DNA of 64,000 bases from DATEDA01 sp963789885 (GTDB taxonomy: Bacteria > Pseudomonadota > Gammaproteobacteria > Burkholderiales > SG8-39): positions 1 through 64,000 of the forward strand of contig CAWBNB010000014.1 of the NCBI GenBank assembly GCA_963789885.1. Direction: 5' to 3'. The notes beneath the pieces were generated by a model, which did not search any database, was not told the DNA's origin, and saw only the letters and a list, made by a program, of their open reading frames with translations. The stretch's first letter is position 1. Every line of letters begins with the position of its first letter. Shown piece by piece: positions 1-8,536 of this stretch. The position numbers and the translations under genes were made by a program.

Positions 1-926
1 TCGGACAGGATCGCGGTCCCGCCATGGCGCACGAGCAGGTCGACGGCCGCGCCGAGCGCGGGATTCGCGCTGATTCCGGAATAGCCGTCCGACCCGCCAC
101 ACTGGAGCCCGAGCGTGAGATGGCTTGCGGGCACGGGTCCGCGGGCAACCTTGTTCGCGTCCGGCAGCAGCGCCTTGATCCGTGCGACCCCTTCCCCCTC
201 GACCGCCTTCCTCGTGCCGCCCTTGTCCTGGATCGTGTAGGCATGGAGGTGCTCGGTGCGCTTGAGGCCCTGCGCGGCGAGCAGGTGGTTGATCTGGTTC
301 GACTCGCAGCCGAGGCCGACGAGCAGGACGGAGTGGAAGTTCGCGTGCCGGATGTAGCCGGCGGTCGTCCGGCGCAGGATGTCGATCGCCTCGCCTTCGG
401 AGGCCATGCCGCATCCGGTCTTGTGCGTGAGCGCGACCACGCCGTCGACGTTCGGGAAGTCGTCGAGCCGGTTCTCGAACTGGCGGGCGATCAGCCTGGC
501 GACGGTCGCCGAGCAGTTCACGCTCGTGATCACGCCGATGTAATTGCGCGTGGCGACCCGGCCCGCATTGAATCCATCCCGCCGGACGATGCCCTGAAAG
601 CTCGCCGCCGGGCTCACGGACTGCGTCGGCTTCGCATCGGCGCAGTACGCGTAGTCGCGCTCGAAGTCGCCCATTGCGATGTTGTGGACGTGCACGTGGT
701 CGCCGGCCTTGATGTCGCGCGTCGCGAAGCCGATGATCTGGTTGTAGCGACGCACGGGCGCGCCGGAGGCGACGTCCTTGACCGCGATCTTGTGCCCGGG
801 CGGCACCCGTACTGCCGTCCGCACGTTCTCACGCAGCAGCATCGTGCCCTCGGGGATGTCGACCCGGGCGATGACCACGTCGTCGGCGGGGTTGAGGCGG
901 ATGACGATGTCGGCGGCTTGGAGCAT
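1..926 (-). CDS. UxaA-family altronate/galactarate dehydratase, C-terminus off window
   Basis: The first 308 residues of a UxaA/GarD-type sugar-acid dehydratase, an enzyme family that dehydrates altronate or galactarate to 2-keto-3-deoxy acids in the cytoplasm. A short SAF-like N-terminal domain (about residues 1-90) is followed by the catalytic part. That part carries NCSA near residue 137, HKTGCGM at 168-174 and GLGCESNQ at 204-211, whose cysteines fit the family's metal site. The ATG follows an AGGAGG-type ribosome site. It is the last gene of the minus-strand operon, 26 nt after the aldolase gene. The reading frame is still open at base 1. The substrate (altronate or galactarate) cannot be fixed from sequence. 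Confidence 0.9.
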   Translation of the reverse strand, partial: MLQAADIVIRLNPADDVVIARVDIPEGTMLLRENVRTAVRVPPGHKIAVKDVASGAPVRRYNQIIGFATRDIKAGDHVHVHNIAMGDFERDYAYCADAKPTQSVSPAASFQGIVRRDGFNAGRVATRNYIGVITSVNCSATVARLIARQFENRLDDFPNVDGVVALTHKTGCGMASEGEAIDILRRTTAGYIRHANFHSVLLVGLGCESNQINHLLAAQGLKRTEHLHAYTIQDKGGTRKAVEGEGVARIKALLPDANKVARGPVPASHLTLGLQCGGSDGYSGISANPALGAAVDLLVRHGGTAILS

Positions 927-952
927 GGCGTGCCCTCCTGAAGCCGTCGATT

Positions 953-1741
953 CTAGCCCTTACGCCCCTCGTTCTCCCGCAGCGTCGCGAGCCCCTTGGC
1001 CAGCGCGGTCTGCATGAGCAGCACGTCGATGCTGTAGGCGATCGCGCGGAACCCCTTCGCGCGGTAGTCCTTCGCCCAGGCGTCGTCCGCGGCCATGAAC
1101 CCGGGCGCCTTGCCGTGCCGCTTGCAAGCCGCGAGCAGGTCGTTCACCGCTTTCAGGTAGCGCGGATGGTCGAACTGCGCGGGGATGCCGAGGAAGTTGG
1201 TGAGGTCGAAGTGGCCGAGCCAGACGACGTCGACGCCGGGGACCGCCGCGATCGCGTCGACGTTCTCGATTCCGTCCGCGGTCTCGACCAGGCAGATCAC
1301 CAGGGTCCGCTCGTTCGCCGCGGCGATCTTGTCGGTCACGCTGCCCGGCAGGTAGTCGTCGTGCGGGGCCACGCCGAACGCCGCGCCGCGCCGGCCGAGC
1401 GGCGGATAACGCGTGCACGACACGATGAGCTCGGCCTGCTCGCGCGTTTCGACCATCGGCACCATGATCCCCAGCGCCCCGGCGTCGAGCATGCGGGCGA
1501 TGAAGTGATACTGGGTCGCGGGCACCCGCACGAACGCCGGCAGGCCGATGCCGCGGCAGCACGCGAACTGCGCCTTCATCGTCTCCACGTCCACGCCGCT
1601 GTGCTCCATGTCGTAGAGGATGAAATCCGCGCCCGCCGCCTTCACGATCTGCGCGAGGCTCGGGGTGAAGAACTCGAACGCCATGGTGCCGAAGGCGGGA
1701 TGGCCGGCGGCAAGCCTCGTTTTCACCGGGTTGGGTTGCAC
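953..1741 (-). CDS. HpcH/HpaI-family class II aldolase
   Basis: A 262-residue protein of the HpcH/HpaI aldolase family (TIM barrel, divalent metal). The family cleaves 2-keto-3-deoxy acids to pyruvate plus an aldehyde. Family hallmarks seen are FILYDMEHSG near residue 40, VRVP, an IMVPMVET segment near residue 95 and a later LVETADGIENVDAI segment. The GTG start at 1741 is chosen because GAGGGAG lies just upstream and because it begins at the normal family N-terminus. Upstream codons overlap pdxA. It lies 11 nt after pdxA and 26 nt before the UxaA gene, so it fits the lyase step of the sugar-acid pathway. Confidence 0.9.
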   Translation of the reverse strand: MQPNPVKTRLAAGHPAFGTMAFEFFTPSLAQIVKAAGADFILYDMEHSGVDVETMKAQFACCRGIGLPAFVRVPATQYHFIARMLDAGALGIMVPMVETREQAELIVSCTRYPPLGRRGAAFGVAPHDDYLPGSVTDKIAAANERTLVICLVETADGIENVDAIAAVPGVDVVWLGHFDLTNFLGIPAQFDHPRYLKAVNDLLAACKRHGKAPGFMAADDAWAKDYRAKGFRAIAYSIDVLLMQTALAKGLATLRENEGRKG

Positions 1742-1752
1742 CGTCGGCTCCC

Positions 1753-2751
1753 TCAGGTTGATTCGTGCGGCGCGAGCTCCGCCGCCTGCCGCAGCGCCTC
1801 GAGCATGCTCCGCTCGTCGGCCTTGCCCGTACCCGCGATGTCGAACGCGGTGCCATGGTCGACCGAGGTGCGCAGCACCGGCAGGCCGGCCGTGACGTTC
1901 ACGCCGGTGTCGAAGGCGACCGCCTTCACCGGCCCGTGGCCCTGGTCGTGGTACATCGCGACGATCAGGTCGAAGTCGCCTTTGCGCGCGCGGTAGAAGA
2001 GCGTATCGGCGGGCAGCGGGCCCTCCACCCGCCACCCACGGTCCCGGCACGCGCGGATTGCCGGCACGATCTTCGTCTCCTCCTCGCCGCGCCCGAAGAG
2101 CCCGCCCTCGCCCGCGTGCGGATTGATGCCGCAGACCGCGATGCGCGGCTCGGCCGTCCCCGCGCGTTGCAGGAGATCGCGACCGCGCGCGATCGTGCGT
2201 TCGACGAGCCCCGCGTCGATCCGCTCGATCGCATCCAGCAGGCCGATGTGCGTCGTGACGTGGATCACCCGCAGCCCGGGCGCCATCAGCATCAGCGAGA
2301 CCTCCGCCGTGCCGGTCAGCTCCGCGAGCAGCTCCGTGTGCCCCGGGTAGTAGTGACCGGCGGCGTTCAGGGCTTCCTTGTTGATCGGCGCGGTGCAGAT
2401 CGCGTCGACGTCGCCGGCGCGCGCGAGCGCGGTCGCGCGCTCGATGAAGCGGTAGGCCGCGTCGCCGCACGCCATCGACAGCTTGCCGAACGGGGTGGCC
2501 TCCGGGATCGCGGCGAGATCGATGCAGTCGACGGTGCCGGGTTCGTAGCGCGCCTCGCCCGGCGTCGCGATCGCCCGTACCGCGAGCCGCGTGCCGACGA
2601 TCCCGCCCGCGCGTTCGAGCCGCCGGGCATCGCCGACGACGAGCGGGCGGCACTGCGCGTAGACCTCGGGATGCGCGAGCGCCTTCATGATCACCTCGGG
2701 GCCGACGCCGGCGGCGTCCCCCATCGTGATCGCGATTCGCGGCCGGCTCAC
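1753..2751 (-). CDS. pdxA2: PdxA-like 4-phosphate dehydrogenase (PdxA2 type)
   Basis: A 332-residue member of the 4-hydroxythreonine-4-phosphate dehydrogenase family. The sequence runs from ITMGDAAGVGPEV at the N-terminus through TAPINKEALNAAG and GHTELL to HDQGHGPVK and HGTAFDIAG, which hold the family's metal and substrate residues. The gene is 5 nt downstream of a DUF1537 kinase. That pairing is the one described for four-carbon acid-sugar use, in which D-threonate or erythronate 4-phosphate is oxidatively decarboxylated to dihydroxyacetone phosphate. A catabolic PdxA2 is therefore more likely than pyridoxine synthesis. The GTG start at 2751 gives the standard N-terminus. Confidence 0.88.
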   Translation of the reverse strand: MSRPRIAITMGDAAGVGPEVIMKALAHPEVYAQCRPLVVGDARRLERAGGIVGTRLAVRAIATPGEARYEPGTVDCIDLAAIPEATPFGKLSMACGDAAYRFIERATALARAGDVDAICTAPINKEALNAAGHYYPGHTELLAELTGTAEVSLMLMAPGLRVIHVTTHIGLLDAIERIDAGLVERTIARGRDLLQRAGTAEPRIAVCGINPHAGEGGLFGRGEEETKIVPAIRACRDRGWRVEGPLPADTLFYRARKGDFDLIVAMYHDQGHGPVKAVAFDTGVNVTAGLPVLRTSVDHGTAFDIAGTGKADERSMLEALRQAAELAPHEST

Positions 2752-2756
2752 GTCGC

Positions 2757-3870
2757 TCAGTCCTCGAGCGGCGCGCCCGCACGCGCGAGCAGCCGCGCGA
2801 GCAGGTCCGGGCCGCCGAACCCGCCCGACTTGGAGACGAGCTCGACGCCGTCCCAGCGCCCGCCGCGGACGCGCGCCGCAGGCAGCCCGGGCGCGATCTC
2901 GCCGGTGACCTCGAACGCGTCCGCGCCGACCGCATCCGCGAGACCGCGCAGCGTCTCGCCGCCCGAGACGAAGCAGCCCCTCCGGCCGGTCGAGCCGCGG
3001 CGCGAGCTCGGCGAGGATCGCGGCGAGCCGCCGCGACGCCTCCGCCTCGAACATGTAGTCGGGGAGCAGGAACGTCACCAGCGCCGCGCCGCGCGCAGCG
3101 ACGCAGCCGCGGACCTCCTCGACCTCGGCTCCGCCCTCGCGCACCGCGATCCACAGCTCGGGATGCGTGTCCTCGACCCGGTCGAGCTGCGCGCGCGTGA
3201 CCGGATGGCCGGAGCCGACGATCGCGAGGAACGGCTCGCCGGGCACTGCCTCCACCGGCGGCGCGCCGCCCGCGAGCGCGCGGGCGAGCCCGGCCGAGCC
3301 GCACCAGAGGACCGGCGGGGCGAGCTCCTTCCCCGCCGCGACGATTGCGGCGAGGTCCGCGTCGGTCTCGGCGTCGCACAGGAAGAGGCCGGCCCCGCGG
3401 ACTGCGGCGGGCCGGGCAGCAGGCTTCACCTCGACGCCGAGCTCCGCGAGCTCGCGCGAAAACTCCGCGCGCACCGGGTGCCACGTCCCGTCGAGCGCGC
3501 GCACCTGCTGGACGCCGCCGCGCGTGATGCGCCCTTGGGCAGGGAACGCCGGGGCGATCACGCAGCTCGCGAACCCGCCGAGCGTGAATGCGCGCTCGAG
3601 CTCGAGCGCGGGATGGCCGCGGAGCTGACTGTCGAGCTTGCGGAACGCGATCGACGATTCGGCGAAGAAGCGCGCGAGCCGCCACATCTCGCCCGAGACG
3701 CGCGACTCGTCAGCCTCGCGGGTCTCGGTGTCGAATGCGAGGCAGGAGACCGGTGCGTGCCAGTCGCCGTCGCGGAAGCGCACCGTGACCGGTCCGCAGG
3801 CGCTCGTGAACTGCGCCGCGGTGTCGAGCGCACCGGTGAGGTCGTCGGCGAGGAGGCGGAGGCGACTCAT
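2757..3870 (-). CDS. DUF1537 four-carbon acid-sugar kinase, frameshifted
   Basis: This encodes an acid-sugar kinase of the OtnK/DtnK (DUF1537) type, which phosphorylates four-carbon aldonic acids before PdxA2 acts. The N-terminal 297 or so residues, starting LRLLADDLTGALD, are in one frame. The C-terminal nucleotide-binding part, with FVSGGETLRGL and VSKSGGFGG, is in another. The switch is at a run of four C at 2977-2980, and one extra base there restores a single protein of about 370 residues ending 5 nt before pdxA. Everything else is intact, so a sequencing indel is as likely as a real mutation. Confidence 0.82.
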
Positions 3871-3917
3871 TGCGGGCGGCCGGGCAGTGTGCCGTGTCTT
3901 GGACGGTGCGGGCTGCT

Positions 3918-4412
3918 TCAGTCGACGGCCGCCGTCTGCGCCTCGGCGAGCGACCGCACCTGGAACTTGCCGTCGTCGCGGAAGAGCCACGTCTCGACGA
4001 ACTCGAGGCGACCGCCGCGCAGGAGCTCGCGCGGCGGGGCCGGCAGCCGTCCCGCCGCGCGGACGCTCTTCGTCGCCGCCGCTGCGTGCTCGGCGCTCCG
4101 GGAGCGCAACGTCCTGACGTCGGTCAGCGCGCCTTTGCCGTCGACGGTGAGCTGGAGCACGATCACCGCGCGCAGCAGGTGCGGCGGGACGCCTTCGAAG
4201 GCCCGCGGCGCGTTGGTCTGGAGGATCTGCTGGGCGACTGCGCGCTTGTAGCGATCGAGGGGAGTACGCGCCGGCTCGCGCTTGGGCGTCGCCGCCTGAG
4301 GGGGTGCCGGGGGCTCGGCCGGCTGCTGCTGCGCGGGCACGGCGGGCGGCGGCGTCGGCGCGCCGCATGCGGCGAGCACGAGTGCGGCGAGCGCCCCTGC
4401 GCGGCGCGTCAG
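3918..4412 (-). CDS. Lipoprotein with TonB-like C-terminal domain
   Basis: A predicted small lipoprotein of about 164 residues. It has a basic TRR start, a short hydrophobic stretch ending in a LAAC lipobox, then a proline-rich spacer (residues about 20-50). The C-terminal domain resembles the TonB C-terminus, with VIVLQLTVDGKGALTDV and a following helix. No ATG, GTG or TTG fits in front of the signal peptide. The best start is a CTG at 4412 that overlaps the GST stop codon (CTGA), but this is uncertain. It sits inside the catabolic operon although it has no obvious enzymatic role there. It may be an envelope protein carried along. Confidence 0.6.
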   Translation of the reverse strand: MTRRAGALAALVLAACGAPTPPPAVPAQQQPAEPPAPPQAATPKREPARTPLDRYKRAVAQQILQTNAPRAFEGVPPHLLRAVIVLQLTVDGKGALTDVRTLRSRSAEHAAAATKSVRAAGRLPAPPRELLRGGRLEFVETWLFRDDGKFQVRSLAEAQTAAVD

Positions 4413-5047
4413 GCCTTTTCGGGGAGCGGATGCCCGGGCATCAGCTCGTAGGGGTGAACCCAGCCCGGCTGCTGCTTGATCCGTTCCAGCCATGCGCGGA
4501 TGTTCGCATATTCGTCCCAGCTCACGCCGAACTCGTCGGGCCAGTAGAGATACCCGCACATGGAGAGGTCGGCGATCGTCAGCTTGTCGCCGACGGCGTA
4601 CTTCTGCCGGGCAAGGTGCAGGTTGAGGATGCCGAGCGAGCTCTTGACCCGCCCGCGCAGGAACTCGGTGACCGGCGTCTCGCCGGTCTTCGCGAACTGG
4701 AGCATGTAGCGCAGGGTCGCGATGTAGCTCGTGAGCTTGTGGTTGTCCCACAGGATCCAGCGCATGACCTCGCGCCGCTCGTCGCCGTTCGTCCAGCCGA
4801 AGTTCCCGGACGCGGCGGCGAGGAAGTCGAGGATCACGCCGGATTGCGAGAGCCGCTTCCCGCCGAACTCGAGCACCGGGACTTCGCCCATCTCGTTGAT
4901 GTGCGCCCGGTATTCGCCGGTGCGCGTCTCGCCGTTGAAGAAGTCGACGAAGCGCGCTGCCCAGTCGGCGTTGCACAGGTTGAGCATCAGCGCCGCCTTG
5001 TAGGCGTTGCCGGACTGGGCGAAGCAGTAGAGGGTGTATTCGGCCAT
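4409..5047 (-). CDS. Glutathione S-transferase family protein
   Basis: A 212-residue soluble protein with the two-domain GST layout. An N-terminal thioredoxin-like domain (YTLYCFAQSGNAYK, then GEVPVLEFGGKRLSQSGVILDFL with the cis-proline and the SQS glutathione-binding turn) is followed by an all-helical domain with LTIADLSMCGYL near residue 160, the GST N-capping box. It starts 11 nt after the dehydratase gene. Its role in a sugar-acid operon is unknown. GST-like proteins are sometimes found beside such genes, and a thiol-dependent step or stress protection are both possible. Confidence 0.88.
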   Translation of the reverse strand: MAEYTLYCFAQSGNAYKAALMLNLCNADWAARFVDFFNGETRTGEYRAHINEMGEVPVLEFGGKRLSQSGVILDFLAAASGNFGWTNGDERREVMRWILWDNHKLTSYIATLRYMLQFAKTGETPVTEFLRGRVKSSLGILNLHLARQKYAVGDKLTIADLSMCGYLYWPDEFGVSWDEYANIRAWLERIKQQPGWVHPYELMPGHPLPEKA

Positions 5048-5058
5048 CGGCGCCTACC

Positions 5059-6795
5059 TCAGTGATTGTCTTTCGGCACGGCGGCGCCGCTCCTGCCGAC
5101 CAGGAAATCGAGATCGGCGCCCCGGTTCGCCTGCAGCACGTGGTCGACGTAGAGCCGGTAGTAGCCGCGCGCAAGGTGCTGCGGCGGACCCTTCCACTCG
5201 GCCTTGCGGCGGGCGAGCTCCGTGTCCGAGATCTCGACGTGCAGCCGGCGCTGTTCGACGTCGAGCTCGATCATGTCGCCGTTCCGGATGAAGGCGAGGG
5301 GGCCGCCCGCCGCCGCCTCCGGTGCGCTGTGCAGGACGACGGTGCCGTAGGCGGTCCCGCTCATGCGCGCGTCGGAGATGCGGACCATGTCGGTGATCCC
5401 CTTGCGCAGCACCTTCGGCGGCAGCGGCATGTTGCCGGCCTCCGCCATGCCGGGATAGCCCTTCGGCCCGCAGTTCTTGAGCACCATGATGCAGTTCTCG
5501 TCGATGTCGAGGCTCTCGTCGTCGATGCGCTTGTGGAAGTCCGTGATGTCCTCGAACACGACCGCGCGACCGCGGTGCTTGAGCAGCGCCGGCGTCGCGG
5601 CCGAGGGCTTGATCACGGCGCCGTCGGGAGCGAGGTTGCCCTTCAGCACCGCGATGCCGGCCGCCGGCTTGAACGGCTTCTCGTACGGGTGGATCACTTC
5701 GCGGTTGTAGCAGGGCGCGTCCTTGTTGTTCTCCCAGATCGTCTTTCCGTTGGCGGTGATCGCGTTCTTGTGCAGCACGCCCGCGGCGCCGAGCTCGCGC
5801 AGGACCGCCGGCAGCCCGCCCGCGTAGCAGAAGTCCTCCATCAGGTAGTGGCCGGAGGGCTGCAGGTTGACGAGACAGGGGAGCCGGCTGCCGATGCGGT
5901 CGAAGTCCTCGAGCTCGAGCCTGACGCCGATGCGGCCGGCGATCGCGGTGAGGTGGATCACCGCGTTGGTCGAGCCGCCGATCGCGGCGAGGGTCATGAT
6001 CGCGTTCTCGAACGCCTCGCGCGTGAGGATCTTCGACATCCGCAGATCCTCCTTGACCATCTCGACGATCCGGCGACCGGCCATGCGCGCGAGGACGTTG
6101 CGCCGGGCGTCGACCGCCGGGTAAGCGGCGTTGCCCGGCAGGCCCATGCCGAGCGATTCCACCATCGACGCCATCGTCGAGGCCGTCCCCATCGTCATGC
6201 AGTGGCCGTGCGAGCGGTGCATGCACGACTCGGCCTCGAAGAAATCGTCGAGCGACATCTTGCCGGCGCGGACGTCCTCCGACATCTGCCACACGCCGGT
6301 GCCCGAGCCGGTGTCCTGGCCCCGGAACTTGCCCGACAGCATCGGCCCGCCGGACACGCCGATCGCCGGCACGTCGGCGCTCGCCGCGCCCATCAGCAGC
6401 GCGGGTGTCGTCTTGTCGCAGCCGAACAGCAGCACGACGCCGTCGATCGGATTGGCGCGAATCGACTCCTCGACGTCCATCGACGCGAGGTTGCGGAACA
6501 GCATCGCCGTCGGACGCAGCATCGTCTCGCCGAGCGACATCACCGGGAACTCGAGCGGGAAGCCGCCGGCGTCGAGCACGCCCTGCTTCACGTACTCCGC
6601 GATGGTGCGGAAGTGCGAGTTGCACGGCGTCAGCTCGGAGAACGTGTTGCAGATCCCGATCACCGGCCGGCCGTCGAACTGGTCGTGCGGGATGCCGCGG
6701 TTCTTGATCCAGCTGCGGTAGATGAAGCCGTCGCGATCTTCGCGCCCGAACCACTGGCCGGAGCGGAACTTCGGTTTCTTCTCGTCGGACATCAT
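5059..6795 (-). CDS. IlvD/Edd-family sugar-acid dehydratase
   Basis: A 578-residue member of the IlvD/Edd dehydratase family. Visible landmarks are GICNTFSELTPCN, LFGCDKTTPALLMGA, GSGTGVWQM and CMTMGTASTM, which contain the cysteines expected to hold the iron-sulfur cluster, and IGGSTNAVIHLTAIA in the middle. Residue pattern and length fit the branch containing L-arabinonate and other pentonate/hexonate dehydratases rather than biosynthetic dihydroxyacid dehydratase, and the neighbours agree. The family converts a sugar acid to its 2-keto-3-deoxy form. It is the first gene of the minus-strand operon. The start could be the first or second of two adjacent ATG codons. Confidence 0.9.
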   Translation of the reverse strand: MMSDEKKPKFRSGQWFGREDRDGFIYRSWIKNRGIPHDQFDGRPVIGICNTFSELTPCNSHFRTIAEYVKQGVLDAGGFPLEFPVMSLGETMLRPTAMLFRNLASMDVEESIRANPIDGVVLLFGCDKTTPALLMGAASADVPAIGVSGGPMLSGKFRGQDTGSGTGVWQMSEDVRAGKMSLDDFFEAESCMHRSHGHCMTMGTASTMASMVESLGMGLPGNAAYPAVDARRNVLARMAGRRIVEMVKEDLRMSKILTREAFENAIMTLAAIGGSTNAVIHLTAIAGRIGVRLELEDFDRIGSRLPCLVNLQPSGHYLMEDFCYAGGLPAVLRELGAAGVLHKNAITANGKTIWENNKDAPCYNREVIHPYEKPFKPAAGIAVLKGNLAPDGAVIKPSAATPALLKHRGRAVVFEDITDFHKRIDDESLDIDENCIMVLKNCGPKGYPGMAEAGNMPLPPKVLRKGITDMVRISDARMSGTAYGTVVLHSAPEAAAGGPLAFIRNGDMIELDVEQRRLHVEISDTELARRKAEWKGPPQHLARGYYRLYVDHVLQANRGADLDFLVGRSGAAVPKDNH

Positions 6796-6881
6796 CGGCC
6801 TCCAGGATAGGCCGCCGAGTATAGTGCGCTACTTCGGGAACCGCACCAAACGCCACCGCTCGCTTCGCGCCGGCCGGGCCG
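6796..6881. promoter_or_regulatory. Divergent control region of the sugar-acid locus
   Basis: An 86-nt gap between the divergent dehydratase operon and the dgoK gene, so both promoters should lie here. A TATAGT sequence near 6818-6823 could be a -10 element for the plus-strand gene, but no convincing -35 partner is seen. No regulator gene is present beside it in this window. Confidence 0.35.
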
Positions 6882-7778
6882 ATGATCGCCGTCGACTGGG
6901 GGACATCCAGCTTTCGCGCCTACCGCCTCGACGAGGACGGCGCGATCCTCGCGCGCCGCGAATCCCCGCGCGGCATTTCCCAGGTGGCCCCGGGAAGGTT
7001 TCCGCAGGTGCTCACCGAAGAAATCGGGAGCTGGCTGACCGGCGGCGGCGAGACTGTCGTGCTCTCCGGGATGGTGGGCAGCCGTCAAGGCTGGGTCGAG
7101 GTTCCGTACTGCGAATGCCCGGCGGGCGAGCAGGAGATCGCGGCACGCCTCCACCGGGTCGAGTTCGAGCGGGCCCCGGCGTTCATCGTCCCCGGCGTAA
7201 GCGGCTTCGATACCGCCGGCGTGCGCGAAGTGATGCGCGGCGAGGAGACGCAGGTCCTCGGCGCGATGGCGGACCTCCCCGGGGAAGCGGTGGTCTGTCT
7301 CCCCGGAACGCACAGCAAATGGGTGCGGGTGCGGCAGGCGCGCATCGTCGGCTTCAGCACGCATTTCACGGGCGAGATGTTCGCGGTTCTCAAGAGTCAT
7401 AGCCTGCTCGGCCGCATGCTGCGCGAGGGGCCGCCGGACGAGGCCGCGTTCCTAGCCGGGGTGGCGCGCTCGGGCGAGGCGGAAGGCCTCCTGCATCATC
7501 TGTTCGGAGTGCGCTCGCGCGGGCTGTTCGGCGAGCTTTCCGCCGAGGGCGCGAGCGAGTACCTGTCCGGCCTGCTGATCGGTCACGAGCTGCGCAACGC
7601 GCTCGCCGCGGTACCCGATCCGCCGGTGTTCCTGCTCGGTGCGTCGAGTCTCGTGGGCCGCTACGCGCTCGGGCTTCGCGCTCTCGGCGCCGAGCCGCGT
7701 CCGCTGGGCGCGGAAAGTGCAGCGAACGGGATGCGGCGCCTGGCGCGTGCACTTATCAACGAAGGGAGGAGAGCATGA
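6882..7778 (+). CDS. dgoK: 2-dehydro-3-deoxygalactonokinase
   Basis: A 298-residue DgoK-family kinase, which phosphorylates 2-keto-3-deoxygalactonate at C6. The N-terminal VDWGTSSFRAYRLD is the phosphate-binding loop of this ASKHA-type kinase. LPGTHSKWVRV near residue 145 and STHFTGEMFAVL near residue 160 are typical of the family, and the length is normal. It is divergent from the dehydratase operon, so the two probably share control. The kinase would act on the 2-keto-3-deoxy acid made by the IlvD/Edd or UxaA dehydratase. The stop overlaps the next start by 4 nt (ATGA). Confidence 0.92.
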   Translation: MIAVDWGTSSFRAYRLDEDGAILARRESPRGISQVAPGRFPQVLTEEIGSWLTGGGETVVLSGMVGSRQGWVEVPYCECPAGEQEIAARLHRVEFERAPAFIVPGVSGFDTAGVREVMRGEETQVLGAMADLPGEAVVCLPGTHSKWVRVRQARIVGFSTHFTGEMFAVLKSHSLLGRMLREGPPDEAAFLAGVARSGEAEGLLHHLFGVRSRGLFGELSAEGASEYLSGLLIGHELRNALAAVPDPPVFLLGASSLVGRYALGLRALGAEPRPLGAESAANGMRRLARALINEGRRA

Positions 7779-8461
7779 AATCGGCAATCGCAGGCGCAAC
7801 CCTCGCGCTGGTCCTGGCGGCAAGTCCGGCGGTCGCCCAGAACGTGAAAATCACTCCGGTCGGCTCGCACCCCGGCGAGCTGTGCGCGAACGATCGCGCC
7901 ACCATCTTCGAGGATCCGACCGGCGTGCGGCTGCTCTACGATGCGGGTCAGACTGTGACCGGGGCCGACGATCCGCGGCTCGGCACGATCCACGTCGTGC
8001 TGCTCAGCCACGCACACGGGGACCACATCGGCGATCAGAAGCTGAAAGCGCTGGGCGCGGGCGAGTGCGCGAACTCGGAGCGGGTCCCGGCCGGGCCGAA
8101 TTCCACGACCGCGGAGATCGCCGCGGCGAAGAACGCGGCGATCGTGATGACGAGCGACATGGGGACGTTCATCGCCCGCAAGGTCCAGAACATCCTGGGT
8201 AGACCCGTAGACGGGTGCCCGCTGACCGCAGGCGTCACGAACGTTCCGGTCGCGTCACCGTGCCGCTCCAACACTCATCTCGGCGGCGCGTTCATCGCAC
8301 GGGCACCGAACGCGGCGCAGGGCGTCGAGATCACCATCGTGTACGAACAGACTGAGGTCCGTAGTGACGAGTTGCAGGCCCGACTTTGGCGAGGCCTGCG
8401 GGATCAATCTGGGCAATGGCTCAGGGGTAGGATCCGGGATAGTTCTACCCCCTACATGTGA
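7775..8461 (+). CDS. Secreted metallo-beta-lactamase-fold protein, C-terminus truncated
   Basis: The first 190 or so residues match a periplasmic metallo-beta-lactamase-fold hydrolase. A signal peptide ends at VAQ near residue 22, and the zinc motif HAHGDH lies at residues 79-84. From about 8345 the frame leaves the family pattern and runs into unrelated residues to a stop at 8461. The protein is 228 residues, where related proteins are usually well over 300 and carry further metal ligands. The gene therefore looks 3'-truncated and is probably inactive. It overlaps dgoK by 4 nt. A weak hairpin (GGGGTAG at 8424 with CTACCCC at 8445) lies in the replaced tail. Confidence 0.7.
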   Translation: MKSAIAGATLALVLAASPAVAQNVKITPVGSHPGELCANDRATIFEDPTGVRLLYDAGQTVTGADDPRLGTIHVVLLSHAHGDHIGDQKLKALGAGECANSERVPAGPNSTTAEIAAAKNAAIVMTSDMGTFIARKVQNILGRPVDGCPLTAGVTNVPVASPCRSNTHLGGAFIARAPNAAQGVEITIVYEQTEVRSDELQARLWRGLRDQSGQWLRGRIRDSSTPYM

Positions 8462-8480
8462 CTCCGCCGGGCACGACAAA

Positions 8481-8519
8481 CGCAAAGGGCGGGAAGCCTT
8501 GCGGCTCCCGCCCTTTGCG
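8481..8519. terminator. Bidirectional hairpin terminator
   Basis: A perfect 14-bp inverted repeat (8481-8494 and 8506-8519) with an 11-nt loop lies between two convergent genes. There is no strong T-run on the plus strand. The position suggests that it ends transcription from both sides. Confidence 0.75.
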
Positions 8520-8536
8520 ATGAAGCGTATTTGGCG

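Noticed and set aside
1765..4251. Plus-strand frame of about 828 codons across the pdxA/kinase genes
   Set aside because: Shadow of real minus-strand genes in high-GC DNA, with no recognisable domain.
5062..6810. Plus-strand frame of about 580 codons opposite the IlvD/Edd gene
   Set aside because: Antisense shadow; the minus strand clearly encodes the dehydratase with all family motifs.
8424..8451. Hairpin GGGGTAG/CTACCCC as a terminator or riboswitch
   Set aside because: Only 7-bp arms and a 14-nt loop; the perfect 14-bp hairpin at 8481 explains termination better.
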